Source: Candidatus Sulfotelmatobacter sp. (GTDB taxonomy: Bacteria > Acidobacteriota > Terriglobia > Terriglobales > SbA1). From it: DNA of 6,083 nt. Shown piece by piece: positions 1 through 5,586 of the stretch. Where the stretch lies: assembly GCA_030151135.1 (NCBI GenBank), contig JASLEQ010000695.1:1-6083 (forward strand), given 5' to 3'. Position 1 is the first letter of the stretch. The number at the start of each line of letters is the position of its first letter. A program made the position numbers and the translations under genes. The notes beneath the pieces were generated by a model. The model saw only the letters and a list, made by a program, of their open reading frames with translations. It was not told the DNA's origin and made no database searches.

Positions 1-32
1 GTAAAATCTCGGGTTAGGAACAGTTCGAGGAA

Positions 33-371
33 CTAGAGTGCTGTTCGAACAGAATTCTCTTTGAGAGTCCGCTCCATCAACCGCATGCGCTTGGAGGGAA
101 TAGGTTCCACCATTCGCGCCGGAACGGGCTCGCAGCCGCTGACTGAAAGCAACTCCGTTCCCATCGCGTCCAGAGCTGAATTGGAACGGCCGAGGACCAT
201 CAATAAGTACTTCTGAGCAATCGGACGATCAGCCGGGTGGATCAGGGACCACCATCGGCGAACAGACTCCTGCACTTCCGCTTCGCTCTTTTCCCCCACG
301 ACGAGTGCGTCAATGAGGCGATAGACCTTGCTCTTGATGGCCTGATAGGAGACCGAAATCTCTTGGGGCAT
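33..371 (-). CDS. Small hypothetical protein (112 aa), function unknown
   Basis: I do not recognise a family. The protein is soluble and mostly helical in character, with no signal peptide or membrane segment. Its centre is rich in Trp/Arg and charge (QESVRRWWSLIHPADRP) and its C-terminus is basic (SKRMRLMERTLKE). The frame stays open to an ATG at 458 (141 aa), but I prefer the ATG at 371. The 29 extra codons include ATA, two AGG, two CTA, TTA, AGT and ACA, nearly absent from the other 112 codons, and most of that stretch lies in the inverted repeat at 391-478. Neither start has a good Shine-Dalgarno sequence. It is transcribed away from the gene at 728. The codon choice after residue 30 looks genuinely coding, but the function cannot be guessed. 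Confidence 0.55.
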   Translation of the reverse strand: MPQEISVSYQAIKSKVYRLIDALVVGEKSEAEVQESVRRWWSLIHPADRPIAQKYLLMVLGRSNSALDAMGTELLSVSGCEPVPARMVEPIPSKRMRLMERTLKENSVRTAL

Positions 372-390
372 AAGGTTCTTGGGATTACCT

Positions 391-478
391 GTACTTTCAT
401 CTAGTGCAATCGGTGCACCAAACCTTAACTGTAGCCTTATCAAGAGCTTCACCCACATTGCAGTTAGTATGAAAGTAC
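391..478. repeat. Long imperfect inverted repeat upstream of the hypothetical gene
   Basis: GTACTTTCAT at 391-400 is the exact reverse complement of 469-478, and TGCAAT at 405-410 is the exact reverse complement of 457-462. Between these blocks, CTAG on one side faces a 6-nt segment that shares CTA. About 19 of 20-22 positions therefore pair across a 46-nt spacer. The spacer holds the 8-nt palindrome GGTGCACC (412-419) and two CCTTA words. The right arm also contains a smaller repeat, TAGTA-N6-TACTA (465-480). There is no open reading frame and no clear target-site duplication. It could be a tiny non-autonomous element (MITE-like), a pair of opposed protein-binding sites, or an RNA hairpin in the leader of the 33-371 gene. 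Confidence 0.6.
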
Positions 479-597
479 TATGAATGGAAGAAAAATGGTC
501 TGGAATATGAATTCTAATAGACCTGCTTTGTGGGCGGCCGCACGACCATTTCCAGGCCTGCTTTTGTCAGCCGCCGCCCTCTTCTTTTGAGCCTTCT
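479..597. other. Intergenic stretch without a gene
   Basis: This lies between the hypothetical gene (-) and the exported protein gene (+). Reading frames crossing it look non-coding. It contains one spaced inverted repeat, AAATGGTC (493-500) facing GACCATTT (544-551), with a 43-nt spacer, and a short AT-rich patch around 501-520. I see no confident promoter for either side here. Confidence 0.4.
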
Positions 598-620
598 CGC
601 AGGCTAGATTCCGCCTGCGG
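597..620. promoter_or_regulatory. GC-rich inverted repeat next to a -10-like box (possible operator or leader hairpin)
   Basis: CGCAGGC (598-604) and GCCTGCG (613-619) are perfect complements around an 8-nt loop, and a T/G wobble could add one more pair (597/620). No T-run follows on either strand, so this is not a canonical terminator. It occupies the place where the -35 region of the TACAAT box at 623-628 would fall, so an operator is plausible. Confidence 0.4.
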
Positions 621-622
621 GT

Positions 623-628
623 TACAAT
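623..628 (+). promoter_or_regulatory. Candidate -10 box for the exported protein gene
   Basis: TACAAT matches the sigma-70 -10 consensus at five of six positions. No recognisable -35 hexamer lies 16-18 nt upstream; that place is taken by the inverted repeat at 597-620. It would give a leader of roughly 95 nt before the ATG at 728. The assignment is by motif only. Confidence 0.3.
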
Positions 629-727
629 GTTTCGCTCTAAAAAGTGCAATGTGCATCCTGCCCTCACATCGTGGAATGGGCGGGGAGCGGCATAGGTGTG
701 CGCGTGCGCAATATTCCGGGAGGCGTA

Positions 728-1348
728 ATGAAACAAGCGGCGTGGATTCTGGCAATCATGGTATTAAGCTCAATAGCCGTCGGGCAGGGGCGTAGCGCGG
801 TAAATATGCAAAGCGATAGCGATGCATCGCAAACTTCGCAAGGGACGTGGCGCGAGGCGGATTCGAATGAGCGGATGTTCTTTCCAAAAGACACGCTTTG
901 GGGATGGGCGCAGTTTGACCTGGCACCGCCGCACAATGAGATTGATCCGAACCTGTGCGCTGGAAACTCTTACGCCTACGGCGGGGTGAACGCCCCCTGC
1001 AATATGTTCGCGCGCTACATGCTGTCGGGCATTCTTGAGGTGCGTCCATTCGGCCGCGGCCCGTTGCGGCGATTCATGGTCTTTGGAGCACCCGCATTCC
1101 TCTTTGGAAAGAATGTCCCCAAAACGCTTTATACCTGGTCACCGGATGCGATCGGCGTGGAGCATTCCTGGGGCGCGGGCATTTATCTGAACAAGGGATT
1201 TGAGTTCCGGGTCACACAGCATTTTCTCTTTGACCGCCTGGGAGCGCGCGACAAGAACCTGGGCGCGGCCGACTTGGGAAACAATGGTCCTTGGGGACGC
1301 TATATGAGCGTGGGTGTCCGCAAGACGTTCGGCACCCGTCGCTGGTAA
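728..1348 (+). CDS. Exported protein, probable small outer-membrane beta-barrel (206 aa)
   Basis: The ATG at 728 is chosen over an upstream in-frame ATG at 644 because GGGAGG (718-723) sits 4 nt before it and the protein then begins with a classic signal peptide: MKQ, then a hydrophobic core to about residue 18, with cleavage near residues 18-21. The mature part starts with a polar Ser/Gln-rich linker (about 22-45). It continues with alternating aromatic/polar stretches typical of beta-strands: around 95-108, 115-127, 144-168 and 191-201. It ends in Trp, as outer-membrane barrels often do with an aromatic residue. Cys77 and Cys91 bracket a Gly/Tyr-rich loop and could form a disulfide. The family is unknown to me; the barrel call is inference from composition. 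A lipid-A-modifying or porin-like role cannot be distinguished. It converges with the next gene. Confidence 0.8.
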   Translation: MKQAAWILAIMVLSSIAVGQGRSAVNMQSDSDASQTSQGTWREADSNERMFFPKDTLWGWAQFDLAPPHNEIDPNLCAGNSYAYGGVNAPCNMFARYMLSGILEVRPFGRGPLRRFMVFGAPAFLFGKNVPKTLYTWSPDAIGVEHSWGAGIYLNKGFEFRVTQHFLFDRLGARDKNLGAADLGNNGPWGRYMSVGVRKTFGTRRW

Positions 1349-1354
1349 ACGCGC

Positions 1355-1855
1355 TTAAACGGCAACTGGCATAGCCGGCCGCGAGAATCGCCGCACCAGC
1401 CAGATAATCAGCGCGATCAGCCCAGCCAGAATAATGAAGGGGAAGCCGAAGATGAGGAACAGCCAGAGCGCAGCGCCTCCGGCGAATGTGGTCACGTCGC
1501 CACTCACCGACGCGCCGGGGTCACGGCGGATTTTGCCGCCAAAGATGGTCACATCGCGGACCGTGGCGCCATTATCCAGGCTGAGATTGCCTCCGAAGAC
1601 CGTGGTATCGCCGCCGACTTGGCCGTCGGCTTCGATCACGATGCTTCCACCAAATGTGGTGATGTCGGAGTCTACTTTGCCGCGGACGCGCACGCTGCAG
1701 CCGAAGCAGGTCACCTCGCCCGCTTCGTCATTCGACCCGACCACGATGTCGTGCCCGAACTGCGTGCGGTCATGCGTGCCTTCGGCGAAAGCTGGCAGGG
1801 AAATAGCGAGAGCCGCGAGGGTGAGAAATGTGAACAGGCGAGTGAGCGACGCCAT
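1355..1855 (-). CDS. Exported, membrane-anchored bactofilin-like beta-helix repeat protein (166 aa)
   Basis: The start is the ATG at 1855, with GGAGG at 1860-1864 four nt before it. Residues 1-24 form a signal peptide ending AFA-E. Residues 47-127 hold about four repeats of 18-19 residues, each beginning with a T-x-F-G-G type motif (TTFGG 66-70, TVFGG 85-89, TIFGG 103-107, TTFAGG 122-127). This pattern is typical of right-handed beta-helices such as the polymer-forming bactofilins. The first repeat instead carries C50-F-G-C53. Residues 129-154 form one strong membrane segment, followed by RRFSR. With a cleaved signal peptide, this places the repeats in the periplasm and the short tail in the cytoplasm. 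Classical bactofilins are cytosolic, so the topology is unusual. A structural or envelope role is inferred; no catalytic motif is visible. Confidence 0.85.
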   Translation of the reverse strand: MASLTRLFTFLTLAALAISLPAFAEGTHDRTQFGHDIVVGSNDEAGEVTCFGCSVRVRGKVDSDITTFGGSIVIEADGQVGGDTTVFGGNLSLDNGATVRDVTIFGGKIRRDPGASVSGDVTTFAGGAALWLFLIFGFPFIILAGLIALIIWLVRRFSRPAMPVAV

Positions 1856-1894
1856 ACTTCCTCCAGAACGCTATGCAGTCTAAGCCTGAACAGA

Positions 1895-1900
1895 ATTATC
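1895..1900 (-). promoter_or_regulatory. Candidate -10 box for the beta-helix repeat gene
   Basis: On the minus strand this reads GATAAT, five of six matches to the sigma-70 -10 consensus. It lies about 40 nt before the ATG at 1855, giving a short leader of about 33 nt. No good -35 hexamer is seen at 16-18 nt, which fits either a weak or an activator-dependent promoter. Confidence 0.35.
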
Positions 1901-1951
1901 CCATAAGGGCGGTAGCAAGTTGGATTTAGGACTTTGGGTGCGAATAATCAC

Positions 1952-1980
1952 CTGGGTTCGTGATTGCGATCACGCCCCAG
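1952..1980. promoter_or_regulatory. Perfect palindrome with Crp/Fnr-like geometry, flanked by an outer stem
   Basis: The core at 1959-1974 is CGTGAT-TGCG-ATCACG, which also reads GTGA-N6-TCAC, the geometry of Crp-family sites (consensus TGTGA-N6-TCACA). Outside it, CTGGG (1952-1956) and CCCAG (1976-1980) are complementary, so as RNA it would form an 11-bp hairpin with a small internal loop. No T-run follows on either strand. It lies upstream of both candidate promoters of this divergent region, about 78 nt before the predicted start of the leftward transcript and about 123 nt before that of icd. An operator is therefore more likely than a terminator. The regulator is not identified. Confidence 0.5.
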
Positions 1981-2039
1981 CCATCCTTCGCCGGATAGAG
2001 TAGCCAAGCAATTTGCGCCATTTCCTCAGATTTAGTGAA

Positions 2040-2055
2040 TTGCGGAAAATCGCAA
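2040..2055. promoter_or_regulatory. Candidate operator TTGCG-N6-CGCAA upstream of icd
   Basis: TTGCG (2040-2044) and CGCAA (2051-2055) form a perfect inverted repeat with a 6-nt spacer. Its centre (2047.5) lies about 42 nt before the transcription start predicted from the TATAAT box at 2078-2083. That is the usual place of a class II activator site overlapping a poor -35 region. The TTGCG word also occurs at 2013-2017 and within the palindrome at 1964-1968, so the half-site is repeated in this spacer. Binding is inference. Confidence 0.4.
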
Positions 2056-2077
2056 CAGGCGGGGTCGCGGATTATTT

Positions 2078-2083
2078 TATAAT
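2078..2083 (+). promoter_or_regulatory. Candidate -10 box of the icd promoter
   Basis: TATAAT is a perfect -10 consensus in an AT-rich patch, 50 nt before the icd ATG. No hexamer close to TTGACA sits 16-18 nt upstream; instead the inverted repeat at 2040-2055 occupies that area, hinting at activator dependence. The predicted start near 2090 leaves a leader of about 44 nt. mdh may be read from the same promoter. Confidence 0.55.
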
Positions 2084-2133
2084 TGTGAGTTTTTTAACCA
2101 TCGATTGAAATCTTCTATTCGCGGAGGCAGTGC

Positions 2134-3552
2134 ATGTCGCGTTCTTATAACGGTGTCCCGATACCAGCGGACGGCAAGAAGATCGGGTACGCCAATGGGA
2201 AGTATGAAATTCCTGATAATCCGATTATCCCCTTTATTGAAGGCGACGGAACCGGCCGCGACATATGGAAGGCTTCTCTCCGGGTCTTTAATGCGGCAGT
2301 GGAAAAAGCGTACCAGGGAAAGCGTCGCGTGGCGTGGTACGAGGTATTCGCCGGGGAAAAGGCCAAGGCCAAGTTCGATAACTGGCTGCCGGATGAAACC
2401 GTCGATGCAATTCGGGAGTTCCGCGTCGCGATCAAGGGGCCGCTTACTACACCCGTCGGCGGCGGGATCCGGTCGCTCAATGTGGCGCTGCGCCAGATCC
2501 TCGATCTTTACGCCTGCGTGCGGCCGGTGAAGTATTACAAAGGCGTGCCGTCGCCGGTGAAGCATCCGGAACGCATGGACGTCGTCATCTTTCGCGAGAA
2601 TACCGAAGACGTCTACGCGGGCGTCGAGTGGGAGCAGGGAACCGCCGAGTGCGCCAGGCTGATTGAGTTCCTGAACAAGGACATGCTGAAAGGCGGCAAG
2701 AAGCAGATTCGCCTGGATTCCGGCATCGGCATTAAGCCGATGTCTATCACCGGAACCAAACGTTTGGTGCGGATGGCCATCCAGCACGCTATGGAATCGG
2801 GGCGCAAGACCGTCACCCTTGTCCACAAGGGCAACATTCAGAAATTCACGGAGGGAGCTTTCCGCAAGTGGGGATACGAGACCGCTACCCAAGAATTCCG
2901 CGACAAGGTCGTCACCGAGCGCGAGAGCTGGATTCTCGACAATAAAGACAAAAATCCCAATCTCACGGTGGCGCAGAATGCCGAGATGATTGAACCCGGC
3001 ATGGAGTTTGCGCCTCCGGCCTTCCGTCAATCGGTGGAGAAGGAAGTCAAAGAAATTCTGGATGCGATCTATCCGACCCATGGCAACGGCGCATGGAAGA
3101 AAAAAATCATGATCAACGACCGCATTGCGGATTCGATCTTCCAGCAGATTGTTACGCGTCCCGAGGAGTATTCGGTGTTGGCTACACCGAACTTAAATGG
3201 AGACTATATCTCTGACGCGGCGGCGGCGCAGGTTGGCGGATTGGGCATTGCCCCCGGCGCCAATATCGGCGATGGGTACGCGATCTTAGAAGCGACACAC
3301 GGCACCGCTCCCAAGTATGCGGATAAAGACGTGATCAATCCCGGTTCGGTGATACTGTCGGGAGTCATGATGTTCCGGCACCTTGGCTGGAATGAGGCGG
3401 CCGATTTGATCGAGCAGAGCATGGAGCGGACCATCGAGCAGAAAAAAGTCACGTACGACTTCGAACGTCTCATGCCCGGTGCGACAAAGGTGAAAACCAG
3501 CGAGTTTGCCGGATTCATGATCGAAAATATGGACGCGGGCGTGTTGGTGTAG
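2134..3552 (+). CDS. icd: Isocitrate dehydrogenase, NADP-dependent (472 aa, long form)
   Basis: This TCA-cycle enzyme oxidatively decarboxylates isocitrate to 2-oxoglutarate, making NADPH; it is a cytosolic homodimer. GGAGG (2123-2127) lies 6 nt before the ATG. Compared from memory with E. coli Icd, all key residues are present. Isocitrate binding: Ser114, Asn116, Arg120, Arg130, Arg154, Tyr161 and Lys232. Metal site: Asp333, Asp357 and Asp361. NADP determinants: Lys394-Tyr395 and Tyr441/Arg445 in VTYDFER, so the cofactor is NADP rather than NAD. Ser114 matches the serine phosphorylated by AceK in E. coli; no aceK is in the window. The spacing from Lys232 to Asp333 is about 48 residues longer than in E. 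coli (416 aa), owing to a charged insertion around 257-320. Cyanobacterial Icd proteins have, as I recall, a similar length. mdh follows after 121 nt in the same direction. Confidence 0.97.
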   Translation: MSRSYNGVPIPADGKKIGYANGKYEIPDNPIIPFIEGDGTGRDIWKASLRVFNAAVEKAYQGKRRVAWYEVFAGEKAKAKFDNWLPDETVDAIREFRVAIKGPLTTPVGGGIRSLNVALRQILDLYACVRPVKYYKGVPSPVKHPERMDVVIFRENTEDVYAGVEWEQGTAECARLIEFLNKDMLKGGKKQIRLDSGIGIKPMSITGTKRLVRMAIQHAMESGRKTVTLVHKGNIQKFTEGAFRKWGYETATQEFRDKVVTERESWILDNKDKNPNLTVAQNAEMIEPGMEFAPPAFRQSVEKEVKEILDAIYPTHGNGAWKKKIMINDRIADSIFQQIVTRPEEYSVLATPNLNGDYISDAAAAQVGGLGIAPGANIGDGYAILEATHGTAPKYADKDVINPGSVILSGVMMFRHLGWNEAADLIEQSMERTIEQKKVTYDFERLMPGATKVKTSEFAGFMIENMDAGVLV

Positions 3553-3555
3553 CAC

Positions 3556-3649
3556 GATTGGTGGATTGAGCGATCTGGCCATTGAGCCATTTCCTGAACT
3601 CTTCCGGATGGGACGTTTTGCAATCGCAAAATCACACAATCACTCAATG
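3556..3649. repeat. Degenerate ATTGA-word inverted repeats in the icd-mdh spacer
   Basis: The left part of the spacer contains GATTG (3556-3560), GATTGAG (3564-3570) and CATTGAG (3580-3586). The right part contains the same words on the other strand: CAATC (3621-3625), CAATC (3637-3641) and CTCAATG (3643-3649). CATTGAG and CTCAATG pair perfectly over 7 bp, with weaker pairing around them. A smaller hairpin, TTTTGC-N4-GCAAAA, lies at 3616-3631. No T-run follows, so it does not look like a factor-independent terminator. It may be an RNA-processing or attenuating structure, or a decayed intergenic repeat. Confidence 0.4.
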
Positions 3650-3655
3650 ACTTAA

Positions 3656-4600
<945 letters not shown>

Positions 4601-4647
4601 GCGAAATCCCCATTTCTCGCACAACCGACCCGTGAGAAATGGGGCGC
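4601..4647. terminator. Strong hairpin between convergent mdh and phosphoesterase genes
   Basis: CCCCATTTCTC (4608-4618) and GAGAAATGGGG (4634-4644) pair perfectly over 11 bp, extended inward by a G/T wobble and a C-G pair (4619-4620 with 4632-4633) and outward by GCG/CGC (4601-4603 with 4645-4647) across a 4-nt bulge. It starts directly after the mdh stop and lies before the end of the opposing gene, so it may serve both. The T-runs are short on both strands (CCTTTCC on plus, ATTTC on minus), so termination may be partial, or the hairpin may mainly protect RNA 3' ends. Confidence 0.65.
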
Positions 4648-4666
4648 CTTTCCGAAACGTTGCACT

Positions 4667-5503
4667 TCACTGCCAGATATCCGTGATGGTTTTGACCTTT
4701 GCTGCACCGCCCAGGTACGGTACGCCGTAAAGCGCTTCGATCGTCCGCAGCACGTTGTAGTGCGTAATCTGCTCGGAATACTTTCCCGGCTTCACCATCG
4801 GTCCGACGAAGATCGTGGGGATCTGGTTTCCTTCCGAGCCATCGTCTTCGTCCCAGGTAATGATCAAGAGACTATTGTTAGTCTTCGCCCAGTTCACGTA
4901 GGCGGATAGGTTGTTCTGCAACCACGTGTCGCCCTGCTGAACTGTCCCGTCATGCATGTCATCCAGCAGATCAGGGATCACGAACGAAACCGTCGGCAGG
5001 TTCGCATAGTTGGTCGGAAAGGCCGTGAATGGCTGGTTCACGGTGGAAGGCAAGTCCCGGAAATCCGTCCACGGCACGTGCTTGCGGGCATACTCACCAG
5101 ACGTACAAACTTCGGAACCGACGGACGGGAGACCTTCCGAATAGCCGGTAAAACTTTTCTGGGAGGCGATCAGTTCATATCCAAGGTTGGCTGTTTTGAA
5201 GGTAAGAGGGCACGCGTCGCTGGTCACACCCTGTGTGGACCCGGAAAAAATCGCGAGGTAATTCGGCTCGCTGGGATGCGTCACCGCATAAGAATTTGTG
5301 AAAAGAGCTCCTTCGGAAGCCAGCGAGTTGATGTAAGGCGCCTCGGCGGAGCCAATGATCTCGGAATACGAATGGTTTTCCTCCATCACGATGACCACGC
5401 GCGCAGGGTTCGGCCGCGTGATGGGGCTATTCGATTGAGCGTACACCAGCGCAGTAGTCAGGGCGAGCAGGGCCGCACACAGAAGCGAATTCCGACGAAT
5501 CAT
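4667..5503 (-). CDS. Secreted acid phosphatase, phosphoesterase family, SapM-like (278 aa)
   Basis: This is a predicted exported phosphomonoesterase of the phosphoesterase family that includes Francisella AcpA and mycobacterial SapM, a phosphatidylinositol-3-phosphate/acid phosphatase. Residues 1-22 form a signal peptide (MIRRN, hydrophobic core, VYA-Q). Family motifs follow in order: VVIVMEENHS (36-45, metal-binding Glu/Asn), THPSEPNY (75-82, with the likely nucleophile Ser78), FVIPDLLDDMHDG (174-186), TWDEDDGS (216-223, metal-binding acids), THYN (247-250), and ITDIW at the end. Cys98 and Cys133 match cysteines I recall in SapM, so a disulfide is likely. From memory, similarity to SapM is high throughout (KHVPW, SAY-NWAKTNNSLL). 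I choose the ATG at 5503 because AGAGGA precedes it and the signal peptide then starts cleanly; ATG 5515 and GTG 5542 are in-frame alternatives. The natural substrate is unknown. Confidence 0.9.
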   Translation of the reverse strand: MIRRNSLLCAALLALTTALVYAQSNSPITRPNPARVVIVMEENHSYSEIIGSAEAPYINSLASEGALFTNSYAVTHPSEPNYLAIFSGSTQGVTSDACPLTFKTANLGYELIASQKSFTGYSEGLPSVGSEVCTSGEYARKHVPWTDFRDLPSTVNQPFTAFPTNYANLPTVSFVIPDLLDDMHDGTVQQGDTWLQNNLSAYVNWAKTNNSLLIITWDEDDGSEGNQIPTIFVGPMVKPGKYSEQITHYNVLRTIEALYGVPYLGGAAKVKTITDIWQ

Positions 5504-5507
5504 TTGT

Positions 5508-5522
5508 CCTCTCATGGAGAGG
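5508..5522 (-). promoter_or_regulatory. Short hairpin covering the phosphoesterase ribosome binding site
   Basis: On the minus strand, CCTCTC pairs with GAGAGG around a 3-nt CAT loop. The downstream arm is the Shine-Dalgarno sequence (AGAGGA, 5507-5512) of the ATG at 5503, so the folded form would hide the ribosome binding site. This fits translational control, or a start that depends on upstream translation. If translation begins at GTG 5542, the hairpin would be inside the coding region and the point falls. Confidence 0.4.
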
Positions 5523-5555
5523 CGCGACGGTAGGGCTTTCACTAACGTACGCGCC
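5521..5555 (-). repeat. GC-rich inverted repeat in the cyclophilin-phosphoesterase spacer
   Basis: GGCGCG-ACG (5521-5529) pairs with CGT-a-CGCGCC (5546-5555), 9 bp with one bulged A and a 16-nt loop. On the minus strand it lies between the cyclophilin stop and the phosphoesterase start, and shares two bases with the hairpin at 5508-5522, so the two folds compete. An 8-nt direct repeat, CTTTCACT, occurs at 5536-5543 and 5555-5562. No T-run follows on the minus strand, so terminator function is doubtful. Confidence 0.4.
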
Positions 5556-5586
5556 TTTCACTCGAGCTGCAACCCCGCCCACAGCC

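Noticed and set aside
41..52. 12-nt perfect palindrome CTGTTCGAACAG
   Set aside because: It lies in the last codons of the hypothetical gene and has only a 4-bp stem as RNA. A single short palindrome like this is expected by chance.
493..551. 8-bp inverted repeat with a 43-nt spacer
   Set aside because: Short arms and a long spacer, with no flanking pairing; compatible with chance.
644..727. 28-codon N-terminal extension of the exported protein gene
   Set aside because: It would bury the signal peptide. GGGAGG sits directly before the ATG at 728.
464..1049. Several minus-strand frames of 60-97 codons over 464-1049
   Set aside because: Cys/Arg/Pro-rich, mutually overlapping, no ribosome sites, and they overlap the convincing exported protein gene.
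1434..1906. Two plus-strand frames over the beta-helix repeat gene
   Set aside because: The Pro/Arg/Ser-rich translation follows from the opposite-strand repeats. The minus frame has a signal peptide, repeats, a membrane helix and a strong ribosome site.
2077..3081. 334-codon open frame antisense to icd
   Set aside because: It is a mirror of icd codon bias. Its translation is His/Arg/Leu-rich without domains, it lacks a plausible ribosome site, and icd is certain on the other strand.
3616..3631. TTTTGC-N4-GCAAAA hairpin after icd as a terminator
   Set aside because: The stem is AT-rich and short and no T-run follows. mdh continues in the same direction, so read-through is more likely.
4952..5533. 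193-codon plus-strand frame opposite the phosphatase gene
   Set aside because: Arg/Gly-rich shadow of a gene with clear family motifs on the other strand.
5504..5542. Upstream starts (ATG 5515, GTG 5542) for the phosphatase
   Set aside because: No good ribosome site precedes them, and ATG 5503 has AGAGGA plus a clean signal peptide. ATG 5515 is not fully excluded.
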